Numbered from the stretch's first letter, positions 18,605 through 29,779 are shown. The stretch is DNA of 64,000 nt from Escherichia whittamii (GCF_014836715.1 NZ_JACSQI010000016.1:29065-93064); one strand, 5' to 3'. Numbers and translations are program-made. Notes: generated by a model not told the origin, from the sequence alone.

Positions 18605-21151
18605 TCACGAAAAATACTGCTGTAGCAGCGGCGTATCGTTGTCCTGATTGGCAGGCGGCATATTGCCGATAGATTTGGTGCGGAACGGTATAACCTGTTC
18701 CCGACCATCAACCTTCACAATCTGATAGAACTGCGGCAAGTTGAAGTTGATGAAACTGGAGCCGTAGGTGAAACGATCGTGCGATGACGAGTAGAAGCGG
18801 CTGACGTCACGCACCAGCTCCTCTTTGCTGCCTTCGCAGTGGTGATACACCTCAACGCGGTTACTTTCGTCGAGAATGTAGATATTAAAGCCATTCTCGT
18901 CTTGAGTTTCTTCGAAGAAGAACTGGATGATCCCTTCGCTGGCAAAGCCATCTACCACCGCCGGTAATTTGACGTGATTGGTTTCAACCTGTACTGACAG
19001 ACCGTGCAGTTTGTTATGCGAAATAGCGCCATAGAACTCGATGGCATTTTCCAGTTTCTGTACCGACACATTCAGGCGCTCGAAGAACAAGCCCCAGGTC
19101 TGGCCAGAAACGCGCAGCGCCTTGAAGCGCCCGGTTTCCTGACGGGTGCTGGAAAGACGCAGTTCAATACATTCCGAAACCAGTTGCTGCACGCGAGTAC
19201 GAATTAAGCCGCGCAGATGCTGGCTATAACAGAAGACTTCCACGCTATCCGGCGGCGCGGCGTCCTGGTGCATTTTGCCGAGAATGGTTTTCAGGGCTTC
19301 AATCATCGACTGCTCGCCGTTGAAATGCAGCGTGCGCACTTCATTCCATGAGTTGCGATACAACAGATCAACACTGCCCACAAGGCATTTTTGCTCTTCT
19401 CCAAAGCTGAAGACGTCCAGCTTACGGAAATCAAAATGCACTACCTGATTACGAAACGCTGTCGTTGGGTCATATTCCAGGTTAACGATAATCGCCAGAT
19501 GGCGAATCTCACAAGGGCTGTAGAGCGCCTTCGGCGTCGGTGCGGGCAGGCGCAATGGGAAATGGTGCGACACATCAGCGACCATTTCCTGCAACTTCGG
19601 CAAGTCGACAATGCCGTTGCCTTTAATGTACAAACGGGTGCGCGAGGTCAGCAGGCCGTTAAACCATGCCCACGCCACCAGTTTGTTCAGGTAACGGTTA
19701 TATTCCAGCGGTTGATGACTGATGATCGACTCTATTGTCGGCGCACGGTTATACAGATACCAGCCAGAGCGATTAGCACGGCCCGGCGGCACATAAATAA
19801 AGGTCAGATTTGGCTCGGAAAGATCAGGTGAAATCTGCGGGTTCACCAGCGTCACTTTACCCGGTAATGCTTCAAACGCCGCGTACAGTTTACGCGTCAG
19901 CACGCCGATATCCTGCGGGCTGGCGGAGACGCTAAGGTTATTGCGGCGCGCAAAGCGGATCAGATTACGGTAGCTCTGCATCATCGCGTCGAGCAGCTCG
20001 TTGTGCGCCTCACGCACCTGATCAATCTTCCAGTTGGCGCGGTTATCGAGCATTGCCAGACGAGTATCGTCCCATTCCCATTCTTTCACCAGCTGGCTTA
20101 ACACTTCACGACGCCAGCCTACGCAGGCGCGTTCGCGGCTAAGTTTTTCGCACACTTTTAAATAGAAGCAGCGGCGTACTAAATCCAGACGAGTGAAATC
20201 TTCAATCGCCGTCAGGTATTCAGTAACACGCTCCAGCATCATGCAGTACGGATCGAGGCCAAACGACACAATCTCGCCGTCGTGCAAACGCTGTTTGATA
20301 TCTTTCGCCAGCAGGCGTGGGCTCGGGTATTCCCAGGAATAAGCTTCCAGCAGCAGTGTTTTCAGCACCGCTTTGTACGGGGAGTCGATACTTTTGTAGA
20401 GTTGCCAAAGGCTGGCACCGAAGTACTCTTCAGCGGAAAGCGAGCTTAAGCCGCCGAGATCCAGCCATTCATTTGGCGTCAGCACGCCCTGCGCGTAAAG
20501 CGTCATTACGTAGTCATCGTAATGCTCTTCTTCGTCGCACGGCACCATATTCCACAGAATACGCTTACCGGCGAGACGCACTGCGGTACGATAAAATTCA
20601 TCAAGTAGCAGTATATGCTGGGTGGAGCCGCAATCTTCGCCCCCCAGACTGCCACTCTCGTTGTGGCGGAAACGGTTTTCATCAATCAGGAAGAAGCTAA
20701 CTTCCACACCCAGCGAGGCGGCCCAGCTTTCCAGCAGGCTGCATTTACGCTGTAGTAATTGGCGCTCTTCGCTATCGAGCCAGGATTGATGACAGACCCA
20801 GATATCCAGGTCAGAGGAACAACTTTGCCCTACGGACGAAGTACTGCCCATGGTGTATACGCCAGTAATAGGAAGCTCGCCTTTTGGCGGGTCCTGTACT
20901 GACATTCCACGATAAAGTTCAAGTTCGTTCAGGTAGTGGCGTTGGGTTTCATCAGGCGTGTAGAGGCAAATGCCTTTGGGAACGTTACCATCAAGGTAAC
21001 CCGGCATTAGCGGATGGTGATAGTGCAACAATGTAGGCAGCAGACTGTAAACCTGTTGGAATGCAGGCCCCATGGCAGCAAGCGCGCGATCCACGCGCAA
21101 TTGATTTATGGCATCCAGTCTCTGTTTCAGAGTCTCAATATAGAGGTACAA
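18605..21151 (-). CDS. cyaA: Adenylate cyclase, class I
   Basis: Makes cAMP for CRP signalling. It has 848 aa; the N-terminal half is catalytic ([19 protein letters not shown], a nucleotidyltransferase-like GS...DxD motif near residues 100-120) and the C-terminal half mediates regulation by EIIA-Glc. The start codon is TTG, as established for E. coli cyaA, where it limits translation. A CRP site lies about 155 bp upstream and gives feedback repression. It is divergent from hemC. Confidence 0.98.
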   Translation of the reverse strand: MYLYIETLKQRLDAINQLRVDRALAAMGPAFQQVYSLLPTLLHYHHPLMPGYLDGNVPKGICLYTPDETQRHYLNELELYRGMSVQDPPKGELPITGVYTMGSTSSVGQSCSSDLDIWVCHQSWLDSEERQLLQRKCSLLESWAASLGVEVSFFLIDENRFRHNESGSLGGEDCGSTQHILLLDEFYRTAVRLAGKRILWNMVPCDEEEHYDDYVMTLYAQGVLTPNEWLDLGGLSSLSAEEYFGASLWQLYKSIDSPYKAVLKTLLLEAYSWEYPSPRLLAKDIKQRLHDGEIVSFGLDPYCMMLERVTEYLTAIEDFTRLDLVRRCFYLKVCEKLSRERACVGWRREVLSQLVKEWEWDDTRLAMLDNRANWKIDQVREAHNELLDAMMQSYRNLIRFARRNNLSVSASPQDIGVLTRKLYAAFEALPGKVTLVNPQISPDLSEPNLTFIYVPPGRANRSGWYLYNRAPTIESIISHQPLEYNRYLNKLVAWAWFNGLLTSRTRLYIKGNGIVDLPKLQEMVADVSHHFPLRLPAPTPKALYSPCEIRHLAIIVNLEYDPTTAFRNQVVHFDFRKLDVFSFGEEQKCLVGSVDLLYRNSWNEVRTLHFNGEQSMIEALKTILGKMHQDAAPPDSVEVFCYSQHLRGLIRTRVQQLVSECIELRLSSTRQETGRFKALRVSGQTWGLFFERLNVSVQKLENAIEFYGAISHNKLHGLSVQVETNHVKLPAVVDGFASEGIIQFFFEETQDENGFNIYILDESNRVEVYHHCEGSKEELVRDVSRFYSSSHDRFTYGSSFINFNLPQFYQIVKVDGREQVIPFRTKSIGNMPPANQDNDTPLLQQYFS

Positions 21152-21524
21152 GACGTATCGCCTGATTTGCTACCCGTCATGTCTATGGTTCCGGCAACAT
21201 CAACGGAAACACGCGGCATTCGGGATATTTCGTATGTCAAAGGTAACTGTTACCACTTTCCGCGCCTGGTTTTTTTAGTTTCACGACGAAAAAATGGTCT
21301 AAAACGTGATCAATTTAACACCTTGCTGATTGACCGTAAAGAAAGATGCGCTACATACAAGTGTAGCACCGTTTATTCTCTGTAAATTCCTTATTACGAC
21401 GGCTTGAAGCGCCAGTCAGGATCCACTTTACGTTTTGCATTAACGTCAACGTTTCACCACAGCACTGACATCGCTCCAGCAAGGATGTTAGGATGGACCA
21501 CGGATGATAATGACGGTAACAAGC
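21152..21524. promoter_or_regulatory. Divergent cyaA/hemC promoter region
   Basis: A 373-bp spacer separating cyaA (leftward) and hemC (rightward). It contains the cyaA CRP site and AT-rich promoter-like stretches on both sides. No coding frame with supporting features is seen. Confidence 0.75.
21305..21320 (-). promoter_or_regulatory. CRP-binding site in the cyaA promoter
   Basis: On the minus strand TGTTAAATTGATCACG approximates the CRP consensus TGTGA-N6-TCACA, with the right half TCAC intact. This is the known site by which cAMP-CRP represses the main cyaA promoter. Confidence 0.85.
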
Positions 21525-22466
21525 ATGTTAGACAATGTTTTAAGAATTGCCACACGCCAAAGCCCACTTGCACTCTGGCAGGCACACTATGTCAAAGACA
21601 AGTTGATGGCGAGCCATCCGGGATTAGTCGTTGAGCTAGTACCGATGGTGACGCGCGGCGATGTAATTCTTGATACGCCGCTGGCGAAAGTAGGCGGAAA
21701 AGGCTTATTTGTTAAAGAGCTGGAAGTCGCGCTCCTGGAAAACCGCGCCGATATCGCCGTACATTCGATGAAAGATGTGCCGGTTGAGTTCCCGCAAGGT
21801 CTGGGACTGGTCACCATTTGCGAACGCGAAGATCCGCGTGATGCCTTTGTGTCCAATAATTATGACAGCCTGGATGCGTTACCGGCTGGCAGTATCGTCG
21901 GGACTTCCAGTTTACGCCGCCAGTGCCAACTGGCTGAACGCCGCCCGGACCTGATTATTCGCTCTCTGCGTGGGAATGTTGGGACACGCCTTAGCAAGCT
22001 GGATAACGGCGAATACGATGCCATTATTCTTGCCGTGGCCGGATTAAAACGTTTAGGGCTGGAGTCCCGCATTCGCGCTGCGCTACCCCCTGAAATTTCT
22101 CTTCCGGCAGTCGGACAAGGTGCAGTAGGTATTGAATGCCGCCTTGATGATACGCGTACCCGCGAGCTTCTTGCCGCGCTTAATCACCATGAAACCGCGC
22201 TACGCGTCACCGCTGAACGTGCAATGAATACCCGTCTGGAAGGAGGTTGTCAGGTGCCGATTGGCAGCTATGCCGAGCTTGTCGACGGAAAAATCTGGTT
22301 GCGTGCGCTGGTCGGTGCACCAGACGGTTCACAGATTATTCGTGGTGAACGCCACGGCGCGCCGCAGGATGCCGAGCAAATGGGGATTTCACTGGCAGAA
22401 GAGCTACTGAATAACGGTGCACGGGAGATTCTCGCTGAAGTCTACAACGGAGACGCGCCAGCATGA
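21525..22466 (+). CDS. hemC: Hydroxymethylbilane synthase (porphobilinogen deaminase)
   Basis: Third enzyme of tetrapyrrole synthesis; joins four porphobilinogen units on a dipyrromethane cofactor. The ATG at 21525 gives 313 aa starting [20 protein letters not shown]; an ATG seven codons upstream is less likely. Cys242 in EGGCQVPIG holds the cofactor; the basic substrate-binding segments TSSLRR and LRGNVGTRL are present. It heads the hemCDXY operon and overlaps hemD by 4 bp. Confidence 0.98.
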   Translation: MLDNVLRIATRQSPLALWQAHYVKDKLMASHPGLVVELVPMVTRGDVILDTPLAKVGGKGLFVKELEVALLENRADIAVHSMKDVPVEFPQGLGLVTICEREDPRDAFVSNNYDSLDALPAGSIVGTSSLRRQCQLAERRPDLIIRSLRGNVGTRLSKLDNGEYDAIILAVAGLKRLGLESRIRAALPPEISLPAVGQGAVGIECRLDDTRTRELLAALNHHETALRVTAERAMNTRLEGGCQVPIGSYAELVDGKIWLRALVGAPDGSQIIRGERHGAPQDAEQMGISLAEELLNNGAREILAEVYNGDAPA

Positions 22467-23203
22467 GTATCCTGGTCACCCGCCCATCTCCAGCTGGAGA
22501 AGAGTTAGTGAGCCGTCTGCGCACACTGGGGCAGGTGGCCTGGCATTTTCCGCTGATTGAGTTTTCCCCAGGTCGGCAATTACCGCAACTTGCCGACCAG
22601 CTATCAGCACTTGGTGAAGGCGATCTATTGTTTGCCCTTTCGCAACACGCCGTTGCTTTTGCCCAATCACAGCTGCATCAGCAAGATCGTAAATGGCCCC
22701 GGCTACCCATTTATTTCGCCATCGGCCGCACCACTGCGCTGGCGCTGCATACCGTGAGCGGACACCTGGTTCGTTATCCGCAGGATCGGGAAATCAGTGA
22801 AGTCTTGCTACAATTACCTGAATTACAAAATATTGCTGGCAAACGTGCGCTGATATTACGTGGCAACGGCGGTCGTGAGCTGATTGGAGAAACTCTGACG
22901 GCACGCGGTACTGAAGTCACTTTTTGTGAATGTTATCAACGGTGTGCAATTCATTATGACGGTGCAGAAGAGGCGATGCGTTGGCAATCCCGCGAGGTGA
23001 CGACCGTCGTTGTTACCAGCGGTGAAATGTTGCATCAACTCTGGTCATTGATCCCACAATGGTATCGTGAGCACTGGTTACTACGCTGTCGGCTTTTGGT
23101 CGTCAGTGAGCGTTTGGCGAAACTCGCCCGGGAACTGGGCTGGAATGACATTAAGGTCGCCGATAACGCTGACAACGATGCGCTATTACGGGCATTACAA
23201 TAA
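22463..23203 (+). CDS. hemD: Uroporphyrinogen-III synthase
   Basis: Cyclises hydroxymethylbilane with inversion of ring D to give uroporphyrinogen III. The 246 aa contain the expected two-domain HemD pattern ([16 protein letters not shown] at the start, [14 protein letters not shown] in the C-domain). The ATGA overlap with hemC implies coupled translation; hemX follows after 21 bp. Confidence 0.97.
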   Translation: MSILVTRPSPAGEELVSRLRTLGQVAWHFPLIEFSPGRQLPQLADQLSALGEGDLLFALSQHAVAFAQSQLHQQDRKWPRLPIYFAIGRTTALALHTVSGHLVRYPQDREISEVLLQLPELQNIAGKRALILRGNGGRELIGETLTARGTEVTFCECYQRCAIHYDGAEEAMRWQSREVTTVVVTSGEMLHQLWSLIPQWYREHWLLRCRLLVVSERLAKLARELGWNDIKVADNADNDALLRALQ

Positions 23204-23224
23204 CTCTCATAACAGGAAGCCATA

Positions 23225-24430
23225 ATGACGGAACAAGAAAAAACCTCCGCCGTGGTTGAAGATACCAGGGAGGCCGTGGACACCACGCCACAACCTGTCG
23301 TTGCAGAAAAGAAGAGTAAGAACAGTACCGCTCTGATTCTCAGTGCGGTGGCTATCGCCATTGCTCTGGCAGCAGGCGTCGGTTTGTATGGCTGGGGTAA
23401 ACAACAGGCCGTCAGTCAGACTGCCACCAGCGATGCCCTGGCGAGCCAACTCACGGCACTGCAAAAAGCCCAGGAAACCCAAAAAGCGGAGCTGGAAGGC
23501 ATTATTAGGCAACAGGCTGCACAGCTAGAACAGGCGAATCGTCAGCAAGAAACGTTGGCAAAACAGCTGGATGAAGTCCAACAAAAGGTCGCCACCATCT
23601 CTGGTAGCGATGCCAAAACCTGGCTTCTCGCACAGGCGGACTTTCTGGTAAAACTTGCCGGACGTAAACTCTGGAGCGATCAGGACGTCACCACCGCAGC
23701 GGCGTTACTGAAAAGCGCTGATGCCAGCCTGGCAGATATGAATGACCCCAGCCTTATTGCCGTTCGTCGGGCAATTACCGATGATATCGCCAGCCTTTCT
23801 GCGGTATCGCAGGTGGATTATGACGGCATTATCCTCAAGTTGAATCAGCTTTCTAATCAGGTAGATAACCTGCGTCTGGCCGACAATGACAGCGATGGTT
23901 CGCCGATGGATTCCGACGGTGAAGAGCTTTCCAGCTCCATCAGCGAATGGCGCGTCAATCTGCAAAAAAGCTGGCAGAGTTTTATGGACAACTTCATTAC
24001 GATTCGCCGTCGTGATGATACTGCCGTACCGCTGTTAGCGCCGAATCAGGATATCTATCTGCGCGAAAATATTCGTTCCCGTCTGCTGGTCGCCGCACAA
24101 GCTGTGCCGCGTCATCAGGAAGAGACTTACCGTCAGGCGCTGGAGAATGTCTCCACCTGGGTTCGTGCTTATTACGATACTGACGATGCGACGACCAAAG
24201 CATTCCTCGACGAGGTGGACCAGTTAAGTCAACAGACTATTTCGATGGATCTCCCGGAAACCCTGCAAAGCCAGGCGATGCTGGAAAAACTGATGCAAAC
24301 CCGCGTGCGTAACCTGCTGGCACAACCGGCAGCGAAGGCAACGGAAGCTAAACCTGCACCTGCACCTGCACCTGCACCTGCACCTGCACCGCAAGCTGAT
24401 GCTCCGGCAGCCGCGCCGCAAGGAGAATAA
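23225..24430 (+). CDS. hemX: HemX (putative uroporphyrinogen-III C-methyltransferase-like membrane protein)
   Basis: A bitopic inner-membrane protein: acidic cytoplasmic start, one helix (about residues 36-58, [21 protein letters not shown]), a coiled-coil stretch (residues 75-125), then a large periplasmic domain. Despite older labels it lacks methyltransferase motifs; its role near heme synthesis is unclear. The C-terminus is a low-complexity Pro-Ala tail coded by six CCTGCA repeats (24353-24388). At 401 aa it is longer than the K-12 form as I recall it (393), a difference that lies in or near this tail. Confidence 0.93.
   Translation: MTEQEKTSAVVEDTREAVDTTPQPVVAEKKSKNSTALILSAVAIAIALAAGVGLYGWGKQQAVSQTATSDALASQLTALQKAQETQKAELEGIIRQQAAQLEQANRQQETLAKQLDEVQQKVATISGSDAKTWLLAQADFLVKLAGRKLWSDQDVTTAAALLKSADASLADMNDPSLIAVRRAITDDIASLSAVSQVDYDGIILKLNQLSNQVDNLRLADNDSDGSPMDSDGEELSSSISEWRVNLQKSWQSFMDNFITIRRRDDTAVPLLAPNQDIYLRENIRSRLLVAAQAVPRHQEETYRQALENVSTWVRAYYDTDDATTKAFLDEVDQLSQQTISMDLPETLQSQAMLEKLMQTRVRNLLAQPAAKATEAKPAPAPAPAPAPAPQADAPAAAPQGE
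24353..24388 (+). repeat. Hexanucleotide tandem repeat in hemX
   Basis: Six perfect head-to-tail copies of CCTGCA code alternating Pro-Ala. Because the unit is 6 bp, gain or loss of copies keeps the reading frame and only changes tail length. Confidence 0.95.
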
Positions 24431-24432
24431 CC

Positions 24433-25629
24433 ATGATAAAAGTGTTATTGCTCTTTGTGTTGCTGATTGCGGGGATTGTAGTTGGCCCGATGATCGCCGG
24501 CCATCAAGGTTATGTGCTAATCCAGACCGATAACTACAATATCGAAACCAGCGTCACTGGCCTGGCGATCATTTTGATTCTGGCGATGGTCGTGCTGTTT
24601 GCCATTGAGTGGCTACTACGGCGGATCTTCCGCACCGGTGCGCACACCCGGGGTTGGTTTGTCGGACGTAAGCGTCGCCGCGCACGGAAGCAAACTGAAC
24701 AAGCGCTGCTAAAACTGGCGGAAGGCGATTATCAGCAAGTTGAAAAGCTGCTGTCAAAAAATGCCGATCATGCTGAACAACCGGTGGTGAACTATCTTCT
24801 GGCCGCCGAAGCCGCACAGCAACGAGGTGATGAAGCACGCGCCAACCAACATCTGGAACGTGCCGCGGAGCTGGCTGGCAACGACACCATTCCGGTGGAA
24901 ATCACCCGTGTACGTCTGCAACTGGCCCGTAATGAAAATCACGCAGCTCGCCACGGCGTAGATAAGTTGCTGGAAGTCACGCCACGCCATCCGGAAGTGC
25001 TGCGTCTGGCGGAACAGGCGTATATCCGCACCGGTGCGTGGAGTTCACTGCTGGATATCATCCCGTCGATGGCAAAAGCCCACGTTGGCGATGAAGAACA
25101 TCGTGCAATGCTGGAACAACAGGCATGGATTGGCCTGATGAATCAGGCACGAGCCGATGACGGCAGCGAAGGTTTACGTAACTGGTGGAAAAACCAAAGC
25201 CGGAAAACGCGTCATCAGGTGGCGTTGCAGGTGGCAATGGCGGAACATCTTATCGAGTGTGATGACCATGACACAGCCCAGCAAATTATTATCGACGGCC
25301 TGAAACGCCAGTATGACGATCGCCTGCTGCTGCCAGTTCCACGACTGAAAACCAACAATCCGGAACAGCTTGAAAAAGTGCTACGCCAGCAAATCAAAAA
25401 CGTCGGCGATCGCCCACTGTTGTGGAGCACATTGGGCCAGTCACTGATGAAGCACGGCGAATGGCAGGAAGCATCCCTCGCCTTCCGCGCGGCGCTGAAA
25501 CAACGCCCGGACGCCTACGATTACGCATGGCTTGCCGACGCGCTGGACAGACTGCACAAGCCGGAAGAAGCCGCATCGATGCGCCGCGACGGCTTGATGT
25601 TGACGTTGCAGAACAACCCGCCGCAGTAA
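24433..25629 (+). CDS. hemY: HemY, TPR-containing inner-membrane protein
   Basis: A 398-aa protein with two N-terminal membrane helices (about residues 4-22 and 42-62) and a cytoplasmic TPR-like helical region to the end. It is linked to late heme biosynthesis in enterobacteria, but it is not the protoporphyrinogen oxidase that carries the same name in Bacillus. It starts 2 bp after hemX and ends the hemCDXY operon at a terminator. Confidence 0.95.
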   Translation: MIKVLLLFVLLIAGIVVGPMIAGHQGYVLIQTDNYNIETSVTGLAIILILAMVVLFAIEWLLRRIFRTGAHTRGWFVGRKRRRARKQTEQALLKLAEGDYQQVEKLLSKNADHAEQPVVNYLLAAEAAQQRGDEARANQHLERAAELAGNDTIPVEITRVRLQLARNENHAARHGVDKLLEVTPRHPEVLRLAEQAYIRTGAWSSLLDIIPSMAKAHVGDEEHRAMLEQQAWIGLMNQARADDGSEGLRNWWKNQSRKTRHQVALQVAMAEHLIECDDHDTAQQIIIDGLKRQYDDRLLLPVPRLKTNNPEQLEKVLRQQIKNVGDRPLLWSTLGQSLMKHGEWQEASLAFRAALKQRPDAYDYAWLADALDRLHKPEEAASMRRDGLMLTLQNNPPQ

Positions 25630-25632
25630 TTT

Positions 25633-25663
25633 ATATCGCCTCGTTCAGAGGCGATATTTTTTT
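25633..25663 (+). terminator. Rho-independent terminator after hemY
   Basis: A 9-bp stem TATCGCCTC / GAGGCGATA, a 5-nt loop and a run of seven T residues follow, starting a few bases after the hemY stop. It ends the hem operon. Confidence 0.93.
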
Positions 25664-25677
25664 ACAAGGATGTCAAA

Positions 25678-25827
25678 ATGCGCATGCCGTCCAACTCTCT
25701 TTTCCGCTTGCCATCTCCTGAAATTAATCCTGTCCGGGCAAGGTTGTTGCTTTGCTTTTTGATGTGCGCTGCTCTGGCTGGCCTAAGCTGGTTGAAGATA
25801 TCGCCGCTCGCTGCGGACGCGATTTAA
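25678..25827 (+). CDS. Possible small protein after hemY
   Basis: A 49-codon frame starting MRMPSNSLFRLPSPE with AAGGA 7 bp before the ATG. It contains one hydrophobic stretch (LLLCFLMCAALAGLSWL, about residues 24-40) and ends in ADAI. It follows the hemY terminator. I recognise no family. A second frame overlaps it in another phase (25752-25943, TTG start, ending LLFIQP), so this could instead be two pieces of one decayed gene. Confidence 0.35.
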   Translation: MRMPSNSLFRLPSPEINPVRARLLLCFLMCAALAGLSWLKISPLAADAI

Positions 25828-25941
25828 CAGGAATAGAGAATAATCAGTTTCTTCCCATCGTCACGGTAGGCTCTCTTGTAAGAGTGCTAAATGCACAACC
25901 AATGACGCAGGAGCGACGTAATCTGTTGTTTATTCAGCCAT

Positions 25942-26148
25942 AAAAAAACGCCTGCTCTTATTACGGAGCAGGCGTTAAAACAGGTCTGTATGACAACAAA
26001 TGGGTGCTTCACTCAACGTTGTGTCCATGGTGTCTGATGAGGCATAAGCGACATCTGTCAGTGGACGATAAGCACCGTAAACGGCTCTGCGTCATTCCTA
26101 AGTTTATGAGGCACTAAGGCGAACATAAGAGATAGAATGAGCATCTAC
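25942..26148 (-). ncRNA. glmZ: Small regulatory RNA GlmZ
   Basis: A 207-nt sRNA that, with Hfq, base-pairs with the glmS leader and activates glucosamine-6-phosphate synthase; GlmY protects it from RapZ/RNase E cleavage. The RNA begins GUAGAUGCUCAUUC at 26148 and ends in a terminator stem (ACGCCUGCUC / GAGCAGGCGU) with a seven-U tail at 25942. A CATAAT -10 element (26155-26160) lies 7 bp before the inferred start, consistent with a sigma-70 promoter. It lies between hemY and aslA, as in K-12. Identification is by recall of the K-12 sequence. Confidence 0.95.
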
Positions 26149-26575
26149 TCAATTATTATGCCATACAGCTCGGGAAATAACATCCTTTAATACTTGTTAT
26201 GAGACAATTCTGCAATCCAGGTTTCTTTCGTTCGCAATAATTACCTGAGCAAATATTATCCAGAACCTTACTCTCTTTAATTATAAATACTGTGAATTGT
26301 TAAAAACATTCAATAACAAATCTATATATTAATTACACTCCTAATCAAAAACAGCACCAATAATCAACGCTATACAATAAACCGGTCTTACATATCCCCC
26401 ACACCGGGGGTAGGATTGAAAGCGCTCTCCTGATCTTTCGATTTATTCTCATGGCAAATAAATAATTTATTTTCATCATAATTATTTATGTACCCATTTT
26501 ATCAGGGAGAGGGATCTCAATTATCAATGCTTAATTACGTCATCCATTTAATGACATGAAACCGGAGCATTTTGC
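26149..26575. other. Intergenic region glmZ/aslA (427 bp)
   Basis: AT-rich divergent spacer carrying the glmZ promoter on the left and the aslA upstream region on the right. A small inverted repeat CCCCC-ACACC-GGGGG lies at 26396-26410. No open frame or known regulatory site is convincing. Confidence 0.55.
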
Positions 26576-28231
26576 ATGGAAATTTCGTTTTCACCCAAAC
26601 TACTGGTGATCGCCGTCGCCGCCGCTATTCCTTTGTTGGCCAGTGCTGCAGATACCCCATCAACCGCCACCGCGCGTGAAGGCTATGCCGGGTATAATCA
26701 CCCCAATCAGTATTTGGTTAAACCGGCGACCACCATTGCCGATAATATGATGCCTGTGATGCAGCATCCGGCACAGGATAAAGAAACCCAGCAGAAGCTG
26801 GCGGAATTAGAGAAAAAGACCGGTAAGAAACCGAACGTGGTTGTTTTCTTACTGGATGACGTGGGCTGGATGGATGTCGGCTTTAATGGCGGTGGCGTGG
26901 CGGTAGGAAATCCAACGCCAGATATTGACGCCGTTGCCAGCCAGGGATTGATTTTAACCTCTGCGTATTCTCAACCGAGTTCTTCCCCGACCCGCGCCAC
27001 CATTCTCACCGGACAATATTCTATCCACCACGGCATTCTGATGCCGCCGATGTACGGACAACCGGGCGGGCTGCAAGGGCTAACTACCCTGCCGCAATTG
27101 CTGCACGACCAGGGTTACGTCACTCAGGCCATCGGGAAATGGCATATGGGGGAAAACAAAGAGTCGCAGCCGCAGAACGTCGGCTTTGATGATTTCCGTG
27201 GCTTCAACTCAGTGTCCGATATGTATACCGAATGGCGCGATGTTCACGTCAATCCGGAAGTCGCCCTGAGTCCGGACCGTTCTGAATACATCAAGCAATT
27301 ACCATTTAGCAAAGATGATGTTCATGCTGTACGCGGCGGCGAACAGGAGGCCATTGCTGACATTACGCCGAAGTATATGGAAGACCTGGATCAACGCTGG
27401 ATGGAATATGGCGTTAAGTTCCTCGACAAGATGGCGAAGAGCGATAAACCTTTCTTCTTATATTACGGTACGCGCGGCTGCCACTTCGATAACTACCCGA
27501 ACGCCAAATATGCGGGGAGTTCTCCGGCCCGTACCTCGTATGGCGACTGCATGGTAGAGATGAATGATGTGTTCGCTAATCTCTATAAAACGCTGGAGAA
27601 AAACGGTCAGCTGGATAACACGCTTATTGTCTTCACCTCCGATAACGGTCCGGAGGTCGAAGTGCCACCGCACGGTCGCACACCGTTCCGTGGTGCGAAA
27701 GGGTCTACCTGGGAAGGCGGCGTTCGCGTTCCGACTTTCGTGTACTGGAAAGGCATGATCCAACCGCGTAAATCTGACGGCATTGTTGATCTGGCAGATC
27801 TCTTCCCAACAGCACTGGATCTGGCGGGGCATCCTGGCGCGAAAGTCGCGAATTTAGTGCCGAAAACCACCTTTATTGATGGTGTGGACCAGACATCTTT
27901 CTTCCTGGGAACAAACGGTCAGTCTAACCGTAAGGCCGAGCACTACTTCCTCAACGGCAAACTCTCTGCTGTACGTATGGATGAGTTCAAATACCATGTG
28001 CTGATTCAGCAGCCATACGCTTATACCCAGAGCGGGTATCAGGGTGGGTTCACCGGCACGGTCATGCAAACTGCCGGATCGTCGGTATTTAACCTCTACA
28101 CCGATCCACAGGAAAGCGACTCTATCGGCGTGCGCCATATTCCGATGGGAGTGCCACTACAAACGGAAATGCACGCGTATATGGAGATCCTGAAAAAATA
28201 TCCACCACGTGCGCAGATTAAATCGGACTAA
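26576..28231 (+). CDS. aslA: Arylsulfatase AslA (Ser-type, periplasmic)
   Basis: A 551-aa sulfatase-family enzyme with a signal peptide ending ASA before ADTPS. The active-site signature S-x-P-x-R is seen as Ser136-Ser-Pro-Thr-Arg140 followed by ATILTGQ, so the nucleophile must be made by oxidising serine to formylglycine, the job of the adjacent maturase aslB. Metal ligands include the DD pair near residue 94 and the SDNG motif in the middle. In extraintestinal E. coli aslA has been tied to blood-brain-barrier invasion. It is full length here and converges with aslB across a BIME. Confidence 0.95.
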   Translation: MEISFSPKLLVIAVAAAIPLLASAADTPSTATAREGYAGYNHPNQYLVKPATTIADNMMPVMQHPAQDKETQQKLAELEKKTGKKPNVVVFLLDDVGWMDVGFNGGGVAVGNPTPDIDAVASQGLILTSAYSQPSSSPTRATILTGQYSIHHGILMPPMYGQPGGLQGLTTLPQLLHDQGYVTQAIGKWHMGENKESQPQNVGFDDFRGFNSVSDMYTEWRDVHVNPEVALSPDRSEYIKQLPFSKDDVHAVRGGEQEAIADITPKYMEDLDQRWMEYGVKFLDKMAKSDKPFFLYYGTRGCHFDNYPNAKYAGSSPARTSYGDCMVEMNDVFANLYKTLEKNGQLDNTLIVFTSDNGPEVEVPPHGRTPFRGAKGSTWEGGVRVPTFVYWKGMIQPRKSDGIVDLADLFPTALDLAGHPGAKVANLVPKTTFIDGVDQTSFFLGTNGQSNRKAEHYFLNGKLSAVRMDEFKYHVLIQQPYAYTQSGYQGGFTGTVMQTAGSSVFNLYTDPQESDSIGVRHIPMGVPLQTEMHAYMEILKKYPPRAQIKSD

Positions 28232-28266
28232 GCCGGCGCTATCGCTAAATCGGGCTGCTCTGCTCT

Positions 28267-28372
28267 TGCCGGATGCGGCGTGAACGCCTTATCCGGCCTA
28301 CGAAATCGTGCAAATTCAATAAATTGCAGCATCCTGTAGGCCGGATAAGATGCGTCAGCATCGCATCCGGCA
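28267..28372. repeat. BIME between aslA and aslB
   Basis: Two well-conserved REP units face each other: TGCCGGATGCGGCG...CTTATCCGGCC and TGTAGGCCGGATAAG...CGCATCCGGCA. An AT-rich linker lies between. The element separates convergent genes. Confidence 0.93.
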
Positions 28373-28397
28373 ATCAACCGTAGGCGGCCGCCGATTT

Positions 28398-29633
28398 TTA
28401 CTTATTCACCATCATCAAGTGCGCCTGCATAATGTCACTGGCCGGGCGACCGTGTGCCAGTAAATCAGCCATTGCTTTAAGATATGGCGGTAGATGGCGG
28501 AAATAATGCTGATACCCAGCGCACAAATAATTCAGCCCCGGTTTGCCGCTGACATCGAGCATAAAGCGGTGTTTCGGGCAACCTCCCCAGCACGCTTTTA
28601 ACACGTTGCAACTGCGACACTGCGCCGGTAACTGCTTAAATTTATCTTCACCAAAAGCCTGCTGCTGCGGAGAATCTACCATTTCTGCGATGGTCTGCTG
28701 ATGCATATTCCCCAGTCGATATTGCGGATAAACAAAGTGATCGCAGGCATAAACGTCGCCATTGTGCTCAACAATTACCGAGCGTCCACAGGTCGGCTGA
28801 TGATGGCAAACCGCGCCCGGCGCACCGACAAAATTGGCAAACGCCCATTCGATATTCATCACGAAAATCTTGCCGACATCGCGTTTGATCCAGTGGTCAA
28901 AAATCGCCACCAGAAACTCACCGAACGCCTCGGGGCGTACCGACCATTCCGTCAGTTCGCCCTGAATATCGCCGGGAGCATGTAATTTCAGTCCATCACG
29001 GGCAGCTGTTTCATCAGCCAGACGCTCGACCACCGGAATAAACTGGATGAACTCAACACCTGCGTCACGCAGAAAATCATAGACTTGCAAAGGTTGTAAC
29101 GCACTGGTGCGATTAACGCAGACCAGCACGTTATAGTCGACATGATGCTTTTGCAGCAGCTTCAGGGCGCGCATCACCAGCTTATGCGTTGGTCTGCCGC
29201 CTTTGGTCACGCGATATTGATTGTGGATCTCTGCCGGACCGTCCAACGATAGTCCGACAAGGAAATGATGCTCCGCGAGAAACGTGCACCATTCGTCATC
29301 CAGCAGCACTCCGTTAGTCTGGAAGCTGTTACTTACCTGCCTGCCAGCACCGTATTTCGCCTGTAACTTTACGGCACGGCGGTAAAACTCCAGCCCTAAC
29401 AGCGTTGGCTCACCGCCCTGCCAGGTAAAAGCGACTTCGTTTTGCGATTCGCTGGCGGCGATATAGTGGCGGACATACGCTTCCAGCGTGTCATCGTCCA
29501 TATGCGTGACTGGCTTTTCACGGTAAAGGGATTGTTTTTCGAGATAAAAACAGTAGTCACAGTTCAGATTACAATCGGAACCGCTCGGTTTCGCCATCAC
29601 GTGAAACGCACGCGTTGGAACCTGTTGCAGCAT
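28398..29633 (-). CDS. aslB: Anaerobic sulfatase-maturating enzyme AslB (radical SAM)
   Basis: Radical SAM enzyme expected to oxidise the active-site serine of AslA to formylglycine. The ATG at 29633 gives 411 aa. The SAM cluster motif CNLNCDYC supplies Cys21, Cys25 and Cys28. A C-terminal SPASM-type Cys array (CHHQPTCGRS, CRSCNVLKACWGGCPKHR) binds two more 4Fe-4S clusters. An ATG ten codons upstream is less likely. Confidence 0.95.
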   Translation of the reverse strand: MLQQVPTRAFHVMAKPSGSDCNLNCDYCFYLEKQSLYREKPVTHMDDDTLEAYVRHYIAASESQNEVAFTWQGGEPTLLGLEFYRRAVKLQAKYGAGRQVSNSFQTNGVLLDDEWCTFLAEHHFLVGLSLDGPAEIHNQYRVTKGGRPTHKLVMRALKLLQKHHVDYNVLVCVNRTSALQPLQVYDFLRDAGVEFIQFIPVVERLADETAARDGLKLHAPGDIQGELTEWSVRPEAFGEFLVAIFDHWIKRDVGKIFVMNIEWAFANFVGAPGAVCHHQPTCGRSVIVEHNGDVYACDHFVYPQYRLGNMHQQTIAEMVDSPQQQAFGEDKFKQLPAQCRSCNVLKACWGGCPKHRFMLDVSGKPGLNYLCAGYQHYFRHLPPYLKAMADLLAHGRPASDIMQAHLMMVNK

Positions 29634-29748
29634 GGTCGCTCCTTGCCTGAAGTCGTCCTTCAATGAGTTAAGGGCGAAATCATACCGTGTGGCAATGAGT
29701 TACTACGGGCGTTTATTGCGAAGGGAGAGTGATGGAATGCACAGAAAA

Positions 29749-29773
29749 CAAAAAACCCCGCCGAAGCGGGGTT
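29749..29773 (-). terminator. Rho-independent terminator of the tRNA operon
   Basis: On the minus strand the stem AACCCCGC / GCGGGGTT with loop TTCG is followed by a T-run. It lies just downstream of proM and ends the argX-hisR-leuT-proM transcript. Confidence 0.93.
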
Positions 29774-29779
29774 CAAAAT

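Noticed and set aside
24353..24388. Short-spaced repeats as a CRISPR-like array
   Set aside because: The repeat is a 6-bp unit inside the hemX coding frame with no spacers; no CRISPR array is present in the window.
26149..26163. Sigma-54-like box (TGGCAT-N5-TTGA) before glmZ
   Set aside because: It lies too close to the inferred GlmZ 5' end for a sigma-54 promoter (its right half is at about -1 to -4), and the -12 GC is changed to GA; the CATAAT -10 element explains the start better.
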